This document shows positions 21,186 through 30,969 of a DNA stretch of 35,134 nt, piece by piece. The position numbers were made by a program, and so were the translations under genes. Origin of the DNA: a virus; the IMG/VR virus record IMGVR_UViG_3300045135_001414, positions 1 through 35,134 of that record; one strand, 5' to 3'. The notes below the pieces were generated by a model. It had not been told where the DNA came from. It saw only the letters and a list, made by a program, of their open reading frames with translations, and did not search any database. Within the stretch, counting starts at the first letter, position 1, and each line of letters opens with the position of its first letter.

Positions 21186-21610
21186 CACTTGCCTCTGCTA
21201 TCTGGCTAAACCACAGCAGGGGCAGGGCTTGGGATTGCTCGCAATGTAAAGCAAGTGCAGGCCTGCGCTCTAAGCGTGGTAACTGTGGAGGCCCATTTAA
21301 ACAGGGATTACCTCAAGCTCAATCTGATGATCATGGGCTTTACATTATGGGTTATCGAGTAGCCCCAGATTGTGGTGAGGATTATGCAGACCTAAAAATA
21401 AGGTCATGCCCAGTTGCCTCAGCTAATCAGCTTGCCTCTGTTATACAAGCCTACCAACGCCACAAAACAGGCCTATTACCTCTTAATCAGAGTTATCCTC
21501 ATCCCACCTGCGCAATCATTGAGGCTGTGGAGGTTTTACACTATAATGCAAATGATGCAGAGCACAGAGCCCATGAGAGGGCTATGAGAGAGGCTAAACA
21601 AAATGGCTAA
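20676..21610 (+). CDS. Tail assembly chaperone, -1 frameshifted long form (GT-like), join at 21182
   Basis: Slipping back one base at 21176-21182 joins 20676-21182 to 21182-21610, about 311 residues. The -1 frame is open for the whole 142 codons and covers the otherwise unexplained 160 bases after the short form's stop. The T-like extension starts IALASAIWLNHSRGRAW and carries Cys pairs: CSQC and a later Cys in GNCGG, then PDCG and RSCP. These may bind zinc. It ends 8 nt into the tape measure gene. Its initial codons are shared with the short form. An internal ATG at 21347 exists but has no ribosome site. Confidence 0.85.
21176..21226 (+). promoter_or_regulatory. Programmed -1 frameshift signal with downstream hairpin
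   Basis: Slippery heptamer G-GGA-AAA at 21176-21182 is in the correct frame. After a 5-nt spacer, CTTGCCTCTGCT (21188-21199) pairs with AGCAGGGGCAGG (21215-21226) as a 12-bp stem (10 Watson-Crick, 2 G-U) around a 15-nt loop. Heptamer, spacing and stem strength fit a classical stimulated -1 shift. Confidence 0.85.
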
Positions 21611-23720
21611 TCAAGTAGAGATAGATGTAGTTTTAACAGGGGCTGAGGAAGCAAGTAGAGGCCTTAATGGTGTGGGTGAAACTGCAGGCAAGATGGCTGA
21701 TAGGTTTAATGATGAGAATAGCAAACTAGGTGAGGGCCTAAGCTCACTCACTGGCAATGTAGAGGAATTAGTAGGCTCTGTTAAAGAGTTTGGCTCAGTA
21801 GCTACTACAGTGAGTAAGTCTAATAAGATGAGCTTTCTTGCATTAGTGCCTGCAGTAGGTGCAGTGGCAGGTGCTCTCTATGGGCTATATGAGGCTTACT
21901 TAAACATCAGTGGTGCTGCTGAGGAAGCTGAGAAGAATACCGAGGCCATGGCTGCTGCTGCCTCTGATTTAGAGAGTAAACTTGAGAGCCTAGCCGAAAA
22001 GGGCGTTATACCTACCTCAGATGCTCTAGATAAGTTTATTAGAACTAACATTAAAGCACAACTGGCTAAAGAGGCACTACAAACTAAAGTTGAAAAGCTT
22101 AAAAATGAGTTTGAAAACTTAAAAGAGGCTCAGGATAACGTAGGAGAAGCTCAAAAAGGTGATGCAGGTTATTTGCTCACATTAGAGGCAAATATAAGAG
22201 GCGTGAGTGCTTTAAGATTAGCACAAAAAAAATATGTAGCTGTACTTGACGAATACAGAGAAAAAGTAGACCTAGTAACTAAGGCCCATGCAGATAATCT
22301 GCCAAAGCTAAAAGATGCTGCTAAAGAAGAGAAAGCTTTAGAAGAACAATCTGCAGAGGCTACACTTGCTAGAGTAAGAGAAAATATAGCCCTGCTTAAT
22401 ACTCTCAAATTGAGAGAGGCAGAAATAGAGACTACAGGCACTCAGCTTAAGGTTAAGCAGATTGAGATAAGCGCCCTTAAAGAGTCTGCATTACTCAGAG
22501 CTAAAGAAAATGAGGAGGATGCTAAAAAACTCTCTCAGATGGAGGAAGATCTTAAAGCCCAGATAGCTAGATTTAATAAGCTAGATCAGCTTGAGAAGCT
22601 TAAGCAGGTGCAAATAGATCGTACAGAGGCAGAGGCAAACAAAACTACTAATAAAGCAATCAAGCGCATAGATACTAGGCGTATTAAAGAGCTTGCGATA
22701 GAGAGACAAAAGCAGGCAGACCTTAAGGCGCTTAGACAGTTAGAGCTTGAGGAGATGCGCCAGAATGGTGCAAGCGCTTTAAGGCTTTTAACTGAGCGCT
22801 ATAATGATGAGTTTGCTTTAGCAGGTAATAATCAAAATCAACAGTTAATAGCTCAGAAACGCTATCAATTAGGGCTCACCCAAATACTCAAAGATGAGCA
22901 AGCTAAGCGAGAGGCAAGCAAGGCAGAGCAGGATAAGCGAGATAAAGAGAGAATTAAACAAGCTCAGATGATGGCCCTTGAGAGCCTAGAGTTTGATTTA
23001 CAGATGCAGACTCAGCGCCAAGGCTTTACAAGTCAGCTACCAGTTATCTCTGATTTTCAAACTATGCAATTTGAGACAGAGAGAGAGCTTGAGCTTTTAA
23101 AGGTGCGTTATGATAAAGAGATAGCTTTAGCAGAGGGCTCACAAAGTCAAATAACAGAGATAAATAGAAGAGCTGTTGCAGAACGAAATAAAATAAATGT
23201 AGGAAGCTCTGAGAAATTAATAGAGCTAGTAGGTGAAATTACTAGGCAATATGGGGCAGGCCTTGCAGAGGCTGTTTATACATCTGCGCTAATGGGTGAA
23301 TCAATGAGTAAGTCTATTGGTGAGATACTTTTTGCACTTGGTAAACAGGCCTCTGTAGAGTCTTTAGTGCAAACCGCAAAAGGTGTAGCATCTCTGTTTA
23401 TAGCACCACAGTTAGCAAGTAATCACTTTGCTGCAGCCGGTTTATTTGCAGGTGCAGCAGCAGCCGCAGGCATAGCAGGCAAATCATTAGGAGGCGGTGG
23501 CGGTGGAGGCGGTGGCAGTGCCTCAGCTACTCCCACAGGTGCACCCACAACAGCACCCACACCACAGAGAGAGCAAGCAGAGCAGGCCCCAATGGTGTTT
23601 AATATAAACTTTGGTGGTGCTGTGATATATGATACTAAGCGCTCAGCAGAGCAAGCTTTAGCAGATAGAATTACCAGCTTGCAGAATACTCGCAGGCGTG
23701 GTGCCCCTAGGAGGTTTTAA
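21603..23720 (+). CDS. Tape measure protein
   Basis: The 705-residue protein sets tail length and is ejected during infection. It begins in the usual way for small tape measures (VEIDVVLTGAEEASRGLNGV). Residues 75-100 are hydrophobic (SFLALVPAVGAVAGALYGLY), a likely membrane-active segment. A long coiled-coil region with Glu/Lys/Arg runs follows (about 110-530). Near the end come an Ala-rich segment (580-630), a run of nine Gly and a Pro/Thr linker, then a small folded C-terminus. By the rule of thumb of about 0.15 nm per residue the tail would be near 100 nm. Overlaps the chaperone by 8 nt. Confidence 0.9.
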   Translation: MANQVEIDVVLTGAEEASRGLNGVGETAGKMADRFNDENSKLGEGLSSLTGNVEELVGSVKEFGSVATTVSKSNKMSFLALVPAVGAVAGALYGLYEAYLNISGAAEEAEKNTEAMAAAASDLESKLESLAEKGVIPTSDALDKFIRTNIKAQLAKEALQTKVEKLKNEFENLKEAQDNVGEAQKGDAGYLLTLEANIRGVSALRLAQKKYVAVLDEYREKVDLVTKAHADNLPKLKDAAKEEKALEEQSAEATLARVRENIALLNTLKLREAEIETTGTQLKVKQIEISALKESALLRAKENEEDAKKLSQMEEDLKAQIARFNKLDQLEKLKQVQIDRTEAEANKTTNKAIKRIDTRRIKELAIERQKQADLKALRQLELEEMRQNGASALRLLTERYNDEFALAGNNQNQQLIAQKRYQLGLTQILKDEQAKREASKAEQDKRDKERIKQAQMMALESLEFDLQMQTQRQGFTSQLPVISDFQTMQFETERELELLKVRYDKEIALAEGSQSQITEINRRAVAERNKINVGSSEKLIELVGEITRQYGAGLAEAVYTSALMGESMSKSIGEILFALGKQASVESLVQTAKGVASLFIAPQLASNHFAAAGLFAGAAAAAGIAGKSLGGGGGGGGGSASATPTGAPTTAPTPQREQAEQAPMVFNINFGGAVIYDTKRSAEQALADRITSLQNTRRRGAPRRF

Positions 23721-24919
23721 TGCCATTGAATAACCCTGCACCTAACTTTGCACTACTCACCTCTTTTGATATGAGGGGCCAGGCATCACAAACTGTATTT
23801 ACTCGCAATGGTAATGCAGTGACCTTGCCTGCCTATGCATCAGATGAGGGCCACTTTGAGGATGTGCTTTTCTTTCTAAATGGGCGTATTAGCTCAGCCA
23901 CTGTTAATGCCACAGATAACACAGACACTATCTCTAGCTTTGGTGCTGACTGGGTAGTATCTATTAACTCATCTGATAAAGTGCAGATAAGCTCTGATAC
24001 TGAGTTTGAGGTAACACACACAGGCACCACAGATGCGCTAGGTTTTGGCTCATCTACTGTAAGCTCTGTGTTAGTGGGCAGTGAATACATAGCCACAGCC
24101 CCTAATGATTGGTTAAGAGGTGTGGTTACTCTTGATGATCTAAGTTATAGGATAGATGAGGTATTAGGCTCAGGCACATTTAACACACCTGCAGTTAAGG
24201 CAGATGTACAGGATGTGCCCACATGGTTAAGAAGCTCTAGCACATCAGACGCTGATACCTTTGGGCTTACCTCTCTACAAGCTCTCGATAATTCAGCTAA
24301 CAGTGTTACAGATATAACATGGCTCATTAATGATGATGGCTTTACCCAGTGTTATTATCGTACCTCATTAGGTAATATCACTTGGAATAGCACAGCCATT
24401 AGAGATGCATTAGGCTTTACAGGTGATGAGGTGCCTGTGATAGATGGCACAGTGAGCAGGCTAACATCTACTTATAAATCTCACTCTGTTTTATTGCCTA
24501 GTAGGCCCTATCAATCACACCATCTGCGAGTAGAAAACCTTAGCCAAAGCAGGCGCAAGATAGGTGGGGGCTATGTAAGTAATTACATTGGCACTTATAT
24601 AACCTCAGTGCTGCGCTTTGATTTAGATGCTTTGCTTGATAGCCAAGATGATTACAGACACTTTGCTAACAAGTGGCTTAAGCTTTGTTCAGAGGGTGAG
24701 CGAGTAAACTTTTATCAATCATGGGGGGATAGTCGCAGGGCTTTGATTACTGCTGATGTTAATGCAGATCAACCTGCCTATGATGATCTATACACCTCAG
24801 AGGATAATGGCGAGTTAGGCAGAGTGAGAGGCACACTATTAACTGCTCAGTTTGATCTAACTTATCCATCTAGGCTTAAGCGCAGGGTGCCTGTTAATAT
24901 GGAGATTGAACATCTATGA
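23720..24919 (+). CDS. Tail tip / distal tail protein candidate
   Basis: The 399-residue protein shares one base with the tape measure stop and is the first of four genes between tape measure and endolysin. The first 290 residues are beta-rich with repeated Ser/Thr/Asp loops (SISSATVNATD-type sequence). The C-terminal part (RFDLDALLDSQDDYRHFANK, then LCSEGERVNFYQSWGD and FDLTYPSRLKRRV) resembles domains that build the tip. The order suggests a distal tail protein (Dit-like), but no signature is diagnostic. No membrane segment is present. Confidence 0.55.
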   Translation: MPLNNPAPNFALLTSFDMRGQASQTVFTRNGNAVTLPAYASDEGHFEDVLFFLNGRISSATVNATDNTDTISSFGADWVVSINSSDKVQISSDTEFEVTHTGTTDALGFGSSTVSSVLVGSEYIATAPNDWLRGVVTLDDLSYRIDEVLGSGTFNTPAVKADVQDVPTWLRSSSTSDADTFGLTSLQALDNSANSVTDITWLINDDGFTQCYYRTSLGNITWNSTAIRDALGFTGDEVPVIDGTVSRLTSTYKSHSVLLPSRPYQSHHLRVENLSQSRRKIGGGYVSNYIGTYITSVLRFDLDALLDSQDDYRHFANKWLKLCSEGERVNFYQSWGDSRRALITADVNADQPAYDDLYTSEDNGELGRVRGTLLTAQFDLTYPSRLKRRVPVNMEIEHL

Positions 24920-25992
24920 GTAATAGTTTTACATCACCACCTACATTAGTAGACCCAGGCAGGCTTACAGCCTCTCAAACGATACGCAGTACAGAGATAG
25001 CTAGATTAAGTGATCTGGCAAATTATTGTTTTGCCACAGGTGGCACTTATAACTGCCTCTCTCAGATGTATGATGATTTATGCTTTGTAACAGATAGCAC
25101 TAGTTATACAGTCATGGCTGAGTGGATAATACCTAGGATTAGTAATGAGCATAATACACTAATAGTAAACGTGCAGGGCTACTGCCCCACAGCAGCTAAT
25201 GCTAGTGTAGAGCTAAGTCTATATGTAGGTTCAACTAAATACACTACTTATGTAAACATCACTGATCAGGGTAGATATAACTCATCATTTAACACAGCTA
25301 CTATTAATGTTACAGGCTCTCATACAGAAGCTGAGGCGAGTTTAACACTATCTCTAAAAGCACCAAGTGGGCAGGAGGCAGTTTTATTAGGTGTGCAAGC
25401 TAATTGGCAGGCCTTAACCTCACCATTGACCACAGGTGAGCTAGGGCAGGCGAGTGATATATTTACACCACAGGGCCAAACTAGACAGAGTGCAGATAAA
25501 CCTCTTGCTAGTAGGTGGGGTGTGGAGATGCTTGAGAATATAAACACTCTAAGGCGCAGGCCTCGAGTGCTGTTTAATTGGTCAGGTGTTAGAAATACAT
25601 CATCCTCATCAGCTATATCTGTAGCAGGCGCAGGGCCTAAAGGTATAGGGCGTGGTGATCTTAGCTCTTTCTATGCAGAGGTGGCATTATTCGCTGGCAT
25701 GGTCGAAGATGAAAACCTTAATTTGAGAGTGTGGACTAAGCTAAGAAACTATTCATCGGGTGATATTTATCTAGATGTGATGGGCAATACACTCACTCTA
25801 AACTCATCTAATTGGCAGAGCCATGATATTGAGTTTGTCTTAGATGAGGTGGCCCGTTCTAATCAGTTTGGGCTTAGTATGTATCAGGCAGGTGTAGATG
25901 ATACACGAAACCAAATAAATGCAGTAAGTAGCACTCTAAGGCCTCCATCTGCTTTCCCTTATATCTCTGGCCTCTGCATCTTAGGAGTGTAA
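24916..25992 (+). CDS. Minor tail protein, beta-rich
   Basis: The 358-residue protein overlaps its neighbour by 4 nt (ATGA). After a short Pro-rich N-terminus (SPPTLVDPGRLTASQT) it consists of beta strands typical of jelly-roll or galactose-binding-like domains: TLIVNVQGYCPTAANASVEL, SLTLSLKAPSGQEAVLLGV, and LRVWTKLRNYSSGDIYLDVM. These look like tail-tip domains that touch the cell envelope, but the assignment rests on style and position. Fold cannot be proven by eye. Confidence 0.5.
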   Translation: MSNSFTSPPTLVDPGRLTASQTIRSTEIARLSDLANYCFATGGTYNCLSQMYDDLCFVTDSTSYTVMAEWIIPRISNEHNTLIVNVQGYCPTAANASVELSLYVGSTKYTTYVNITDQGRYNSSFNTATINVTGSHTEAEASLTLSLKAPSGQEAVLLGVQANWQALTSPLTTGELGQASDIFTPQGQTRQSADKPLASRWGVEMLENINTLRRRPRVLFNWSGVRNTSSSSAISVAGAGPKGIGRGDLSSFYAEVALFAGMVEDENLNLRVWTKLRNYSSGDIYLDVMGNTLTLNSSNWQSHDIEFVLDEVARSNQFGLSMYQAGVDDTRNQINAVSSTLRPPSAFPYISGLCILGV

Positions 25993-25995
25993 TCC

Positions 25996-26649
25996 ATGCT
26001 CATACCATCAGCATTTAGAAAGCTACCCAATGAAAAGGGCTGTTATAATGGGCAGGTAGTTATGGGCTCTAATGTAGCTCAGATGGCCTCTGCACTTGCG
26101 CAGTTATCTCACTGCAAGTTTTTAGGTGAGGCTCATTATCAGATCAGCCATAGCACTTACTCCACAGATTGGGGCGCTGAGCAGTATGGCGCTCGATTGC
26201 ATACAGCTACCAGAGTGCTAAAGGGCTACAGTGGGCAAGATTATCATTTCTTATATCAGAGCACTGCACTTAGTGAGAGATTAGCTATTATTCTTGTTTA
26301 TGGTGCTGATTACTTAGCAAGCACACCAAGTATAACTATAGAGCTAAGAGACACAGCATCTAATAGCTATAGCGGTACAGTGTTAGATTATGGGATTAGA
26401 TTTACTGCACCACAGCATTTAGAGTCTGTGAATGTGCCTTTTGGTGATGCCATGCCACCAGACTCATGGGCGTTTAGTGGCACACGCAGGATAGATGCAC
26501 CGAGTAACACCACACCCGAGGGCCCACGCCCTTTATATGTGCCATCAGCTAACAGAGGTGACCTATTGAATATAAAGATTACTGTTAGCAGTGTAAGCTT
26601 AACTGCTGTGCATATTTATGATTTATATGAGCTAGAGGTAACACCATGA
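25996..26649 (+). CDS. Minor tail protein, beta-rich
   Basis: The 217-residue protein has the same Ser/Thr/Gly-rich beta style as the preceding protein (SERLAIILVYGADYLASTPS, ITIELRDTASNSYSGTVLDY, LLNIKITVSSVSLTAVHIYD). The N-terminus is basic and polar without a signal peptide. It starts 3 nt after the previous gene and overlaps the large tail protein by 4 nt, so it belongs to the tail tip operon. A paralogue relationship with the upstream gene is possible. Confidence 0.5.
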   Translation: MLIPSAFRKLPNEKGCYNGQVVMGSNVAQMASALAQLSHCKFLGEAHYQISHSTYSTDWGAEQYGARLHTATRVLKGYSGQDYHFLYQSTALSERLAIILVYGADYLASTPSITIELRDTASNSYSGTVLDYGIRFTAPQHLESVNVPFGDAMPPDSWAFSGTRRIDAPSNTTPEGPRPLYVPSANRGDLLNIKITVSSVSLTAVHIYDLYELEVTP

Positions 26650-29600
26650 GTTTTACATCAGATCAAGGGCGCAGGGTTTTTGCTTTAGAGATAGGTGGCC
26701 TCATCTATCGGTATCATAGTGGCGCAGGATGCCAAGGGCTAGTAAGTATTATAGCTAGTGGTATTGATTATATAGATGTTGAGGCCATTAGCTCAGTAAG
26801 TGCATTTAGTGCCTCTATTGACCCATCAGGGGGAATAGGTGAATATGAGCCAATTACTGTAACTCTCAATGTTAATAAGCGTGGGGGTGCATCAGATGCA
26901 GGTGTGATCTTTGGCAGGTGTGGCGCAAGGTCAGCAGGCACAAGAGCTAGAATAACTGCCAATGTAGATAGAACAGATACCTCTGTTAATGTAGATACTG
27001 ATCTAACTAGTTTAAGCTATCCAAGACTTTTGCATATTGGTGCAGAGTCCTTAAGAGTAAGCAGTGCTACAAGCACAGTGCTAACTGTAAATGGCAGAGG
27101 TGCAGGCAATACTGCAAATCAGAATCACTCGATAGATTTAGAGGGTGTATCTGTGCCAGAGGTTACCACTGAGATTACCACATTTAGAGGCAGACGAGCT
27201 AAGCTATATTGTGCTCATCAATATCCTGATGGCACATTAAGCGCATGGCTTGAGGTCATTAATGGCTTTATAGAGAGCACACCCATCATAGAACAAGGTG
27301 ACTCTGTTAGCTTGTCTATTGTGCCCATGGTGGCCTTAGTTGATACAGTGGTGACTGATAAAGGGCTTAATCAAACTGAGCTTTTGCATGGCTTCCATCA
27401 CTTTGGCAATCGAGGCAATCTGCTAGAGTATGGGATGAGAACAGTGCCAGAGGGTGGCTATGGCTATCATAGATATGATTTAGACCATGGCTCTACTGTC
27501 ACAGCTAACACTATTACAGTATTTCAAAACAGCACCACAGTTAACTTAGATTATGATGTGAGTTTACCCAGTGGCTTAGATAGTAATGATGAGTGGATAT
27601 TACCAAGGCCACACCCACGCTATCCATTTATTCAACTAAACCAAGGCAATGGGCCTGCTGTATTTCCTACAGCCATTACAGATACAGCTAACACTGATGG
27701 GCGTGCTGTTTATCAAATTGCTCTTAACTCTTTTGCATCCTCTGCCAATGCCACAGAGCTTGCTTATTCTGTTAATGTAGCCCTGCATGCTAATGTAGAG
27801 CTTAAACAGCATGAGCTAAGTGGTCTGCAAGAGTGGCCTGCTGTGATTAATGAAACGCTAGAGAATGATGGCCCATCTATCACCACTGGCACAGATGGGG
27901 GCGTGCTATCTTGGAGGCTCACAGAGGATAACCAAGTTATAGCAAGCAAGCTCTCTGCATCAGGCACAGCCTGTGAGCTTTTGCTCTGGACTAATCTAGA
28001 GGCGTTTAAAAACAATAATGACCCATGGCCATTTGCTAGGGCTTTTGATGGTGATCAATCAAGCTTAGCATCATCTACTCAAAATAGAGTGTGGTACCCT
28101 ATTGATCTAAGCCAAGAAGATCAAGCACCCTTTGAAGATTACAGAGGCACAGCTAATAGAGAATCTGGCTATTATGTGAGAGTTAAAGTAGATGGTGTGC
28201 AAACTACTAGCACACATCAGCTTAGAGATGTGGCCTTAGCTTATTATCAAATTGATGAGGATAGGATTTTAACTAAAGGTAGCTTAGGTTTACCAAGCAC
28301 AGCAAGCTCTGAGCTATTTGATATAGTAGTTAGTTATTATCATCGAGAAACGCAGGAGATTAGAGAGCAAACCTTTAAAGCTACTCATGAAACAGTGGCT
28401 AGCTTTGGTGGCTCTAATGTGGGTTATTACATCCATTTAAACAGATCTTATCTAAATGACTGTGTGAGCTTTGGAGATTGGGCCACAGGTGAGAGAGCCT
28501 TGATTACTCGGGGTGGTATGTTTAATAATGAGCGTATTGGTACTGCTCTTTTACAGCTTCTTAGCAGTGGAGGTGGGGGCACAGTTAACAGCACTTATGA
28601 TGTGTTTAGCGTGGGCTGTAATTTAAACCTATCCCATATAGATGAGGACAGCTTTTTAGCCATGGACTCAGCAAGCCCTTTTACAGTAAGTGGGCAATTC
28701 TCAGGAGTGGGGGCCAATGTCAGAGAGATTATCAATAGTCTGCTAAAGCTTATTGGTGCTGTAATGATAATGAAAAGGTCAGCCACAGGTGCCAGCCAAA
28801 TTGCACTTGTGCCCATTGGTGCAGAGAGGTCTGCAGATGTAGCCCTAGAGATTACTGCAGGTGATTGGCTTACAGAGCCTGCACCCACTTGGGATAACTA
28901 TGAAGATATAGTTACACAAATTAAGTACCTGTATGATTATGATGTAGCAGAGGATAAGTATAAGTCAGAGGTGTTTTTTAATAATCAAGAGGCTATTACT
29001 CGCTATGGTGGCGAGCGCTCACAGATTACCCTTGAGCTTCCTGGCATTAGCTCTGATCAGTTTGGCAGAGGTGCAGGCAATGTCTATGCTGAGTTTTTAC
29101 CTACCTCTGCAAGAATCTTTAACCTGCTCTCTAATCCTCTGAGACTTTGGAGAGGCGCAATAGGCACAGGCCATAGCTCACTGTTAGACTTAGGCGCTTA
29201 TGTTAAATGCTCATCACCACACTTAAGAGATTACTCTGATAACTATGGTGTAACTGATGGTGTGGGCATGGTGCGCTCTATTAGACAGGAGCTTATGAAT
29301 GAGGGATGTGAGCTTGAGCTAATTACTACAGGCCTTACTGCTGTGGCTTGGAATAGCACAGCCACAGTAGCCACAGTGCCAGATACCACATCAGTTACAG
29401 TTAACACAGATGATTACAGCACTAGTGATGTAGATGATGTGAGCTTTTTTGCAGAGGGTGATGTAGTTGATTATGTGCCAAAGGGTGCACAAGATACAGC
29501 CATCACAGGCCTAACCATTAGCAATATATCATCTAATACTATTACCTTTTCATCTGCTCATGGTATAACATCAGCAGGGGGCACACTTGAGCCCACTAGC

Positions 29601-29696
29601 TATGCAGATGCAAGCGACACACATAAGGCTGATGCTTATTTAGCTGATAGCTCTAATCAATTAAACTCTACAGATAATGCTCAGGAGTATAACTAA
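26646..29696 (+). CDS. Large baseplate/tail hub protein
   Basis: The 1016-residue protein is the largest in the window. It starts VFALEIGGLIYRYHSGAGC and includes a strand pattern found in tail proteins of many siphoviruses (TDTSVNVDTDLTSLSYPRLL, HIGAESLRVSSATSTVLTVN). The position after the smaller tip proteins suggests the tail hub (Tal-like) protein. Residues 690-760 carry VREIINSLLKLIGAVMIMKR, and the C-terminal 120 residues are Thr/Ser-rich strands. No enzymatic motif was seen. Confidence 0.6.
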   Translation: MSFTSDQGRRVFALEIGGLIYRYHSGAGCQGLVSIIASGIDYIDVEAISSVSAFSASIDPSGGIGEYEPITVTLNVNKRGGASDAGVIFGRCGARSAGTRARITANVDRTDTSVNVDTDLTSLSYPRLLHIGAESLRVSSATSTVLTVNGRGAGNTANQNHSIDLEGVSVPEVTTEITTFRGRRAKLYCAHQYPDGTLSAWLEVINGFIESTPIIEQGDSVSLSIVPMVALVDTVVTDKGLNQTELLHGFHHFGNRGNLLEYGMRTVPEGGYGYHRYDLDHGSTVTANTITVFQNSTTVNLDYDVSLPSGLDSNDEWILPRPHPRYPFIQLNQGNGPAVFPTAITDTANTDGRAVYQIALNSFASSANATELAYSVNVALHANVELKQHELSGLQEWPAVINETLENDGPSITTGTDGGVLSWRLTEDNQVIASKLSASGTACELLLWTNLEAFKNNNDPWPFARAFDGDQSSLASSTQNRVWYPIDLSQEDQAPFEDYRGTANRESGYYVRVKVDGVQTTSTHQLRDVALAYYQIDEDRILTKGSLGLPSTASSELFDIVVSYYHRETQEIREQTFKATHETVASFGGSNVGYYIHLNRSYLNDCVSFGDWATGERALITRGGMFNNERIGTALLQLLSSGGGGTVNSTYDVFSVGCNLNLSHIDEDSFLAMDSASPFTVSGQFSGVGANVREIINSLLKLIGAVMIMKRSATGASQIALVPIGAERSADVALEITAGDWLTEPAPTWDNYEDIVTQIKYLYDYDVAEDKYKSEVFFNNQEAITRYGGERSQITLELPGISSDQFGRGAGNVYAEFLPTSARIFNLLSNPLRLWRGAIGTGHSSLLDLGAYVKCSSPHLRDYSDNYGVTDGVGMVRSIRQELMNEGCELELITTGLTAVAWNSTATVATVPDTTSVTVNTDDYSTSDVDDVSFFAEGDVVDYVPKGAQDTAITGLTISNISSNTITFSSAHGITSAGGTLEPTSYADASDTHKADAYLADSSNQLNSTDNAQEYN

Positions 29697-30377
29697 ATGC
29701 CTACTAAAGCAGAATTAGAAGCAAGAATCCAAGATTTAGAGCTAAAAGCAGAAAGCTTAGAGAGTGATATTAGACGCACTAAGCGTGCTCTAGGCCAAGC
29801 CCATTTAGATCTAAATGTAACAGTAAAAGAGGGCCATAATCATTTAACGCCTCATCTTACCGAGCATGCACGCAAGGCCTTAGCCCGAGCTAAAGCAGAG
29901 CTTGATTTAGTCGTTAAAGACCCATGCTCTAGAATTGATAAATATATTAAATCATCTGAGGGCCTTGGGTGGTCTTGGGTAGAGCCATATACTAAGAATG
30001 GGCAGTTTGCATGGTGCGGTGCTTTTGCTGCCTTTTGCTATCCTGATGTTAATGCACAGATTAGAAAAAAGATCTTTCCTAGCTGTTATCGGCTTTACTC
30101 TAACTGGGCCCAAACATCTCGCAAAATCTCAGTAGAGAACATCCAAGCAGGTGATGTAGTAGTAGTGTATACATCTAAGCGCAGTGTGCAGGGTGATCAC
30201 ATCACATTATGCACAGATGCATCCACTGCTAAAGATGGCTATATTACCACCATTGAGGGCAATGCACATGGCACTTTAGGTGATGGCACTAAAGGTGAGG
30301 GTGTAATCACTCGACAGCGTGAGCTACATGAGGTGGCCCATGTCTATAGATTGCTTGGAGTAGACTTTAATGAGTAA
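29697..30377 (+). CDS. CHAP-domain endolysin with N-terminal coiled coil
   Basis: The 226-residue protein has a CHAP-type cysteine amidase/peptidase domain (about 85-220). The catalytic Cys is C107 in FAWCGAFAAFC, His is H168 in QGDHITLC, and the third residue is probably E187 or N189 in TIEGNAHG. The first 75 residues are a coiled coil (KAELEARIQDLELKAESLES) instead of a cell-wall-binding domain. It should cut peptidoglycan at the end of infection. A virion-linked lysin is an alternative, because it follows directly on the hub gene. The holin overlaps its last 8 nt. Confidence 0.85.
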   Translation: MPTKAELEARIQDLELKAESLESDIRRTKRALGQAHLDLNVTVKEGHNHLTPHLTEHARKALARAKAELDLVVKDPCSRIDKYIKSSEGLGWSWVEPYTKNGQFAWCGAFAAFCYPDVNAQIRKKIFPSCYRLYSNWAQTSRKISVENIQAGDVVVVYTSKRSVQGDHITLCTDASTAKDGYITTIEGNAHGTLGDGTKGEGVITRQRELHEVAHVYRLLGVDFNE

Positions 30378-30585
30378 TCCTACACTTACAGAGAAAGCAG
30401 GAGGGCGCAAGGCCCTTGGCTTTTACAGTGCCCTAGCTTGCTGTTTTGTGCTTGCTATCATGGATAAAGCTCATGCAGAGGTACTAGGTTTAATTGATAC
30501 ACTCTTTTTCATTTATGCAGGCGCTAATGTGATGGCTAAGCGAGTGCCTACCAATTCAAAGCCAGAGGATAAAACTAATGAGTAA
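30370..30585 (+). CDS. Holin-like membrane protein
   Basis: The 71-residue protein has two predicted membrane helices (LGFYSALACCFVLAIM and VLGLIDTLFFIYAGANVMA) separated by a short polar turn (DKAHAE). N-terminus and C-terminus are polar. Such small two-helix proteins next to an endolysin are typical class II holins that open the membrane. It overlaps the endolysin and the next tail gene by 8 nt each. Confidence 0.75.
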   Translation: MSNPTLTEKAGGRKALGFYSALACCFVLAIMDKAHAEVLGLIDTLFFIYAGANVMAKRVPTNSKPEDKTNE

Positions 30586-30967
30586 ATACGGAGTACAAAA
30601 CCCTATTACTGCTGGGCAGTTTACTGCATCTTATAATGCATCTGCTGTGGCTGATACAGATTGGCACACACTCACATCAGGTGATTTCTATGATTGGATT
30701 ACAGGTCAGCAGGTACCTAATGGATATAAGTTTGCTTATCTAGGTATGGCTAGTGGTTCAAGCTCATCTATCAGTTATGTAAAGGGTAGAGCAGCAGATG
30801 CTGGCTCAGATGGCAAGGGTAATACTGATGGTGTAATACCTGTTTTAGGTGTTTGGTCTAATGATATTCAAGCGCTAAATAATGGCTCACAAGTTACCTC
30901 TATTGCGTATGCAAAAGGTGGTGCAGGTGACTCAGTAATTATCTATGCAGGGTTTAATAAGGTGTAA
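30578..30967 (+). CDS. Small beta-rich appendage protein
   Basis: The 129-residue protein is Gly/Ser/Asp-rich, with strands KFAYLGMASGSSSSISYVKG and DSVIIYAGFNKV, and no Cys or signal. It lies between holin and the tail fibre, so it may be a fibre chaperone or a small fibre-tip subunit. No family is recognised. It ends 2 nt before the fibre gene. Confidence 0.5.
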   Translation: MSKYGVQNPITAGQFTASYNASAVADTDWHTLTSGDFYDWITGQQVPNGYKFAYLGMASGSSSSISYVKGRAADAGSDGKGNTDGVIPVLGVWSNDIQALNNGSQVTSIAYAKGGAGDSVIIYAGFNKV

Positions 30968-30969
30968 AC

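Noticed and set aside
21347-21610. Independent 87-residue gene between chaperone and tape measure
   Set aside because: No ribosome site precedes the ATG, and the frame continues upstream to the slippery site, so it is the end of the frameshifted long form.
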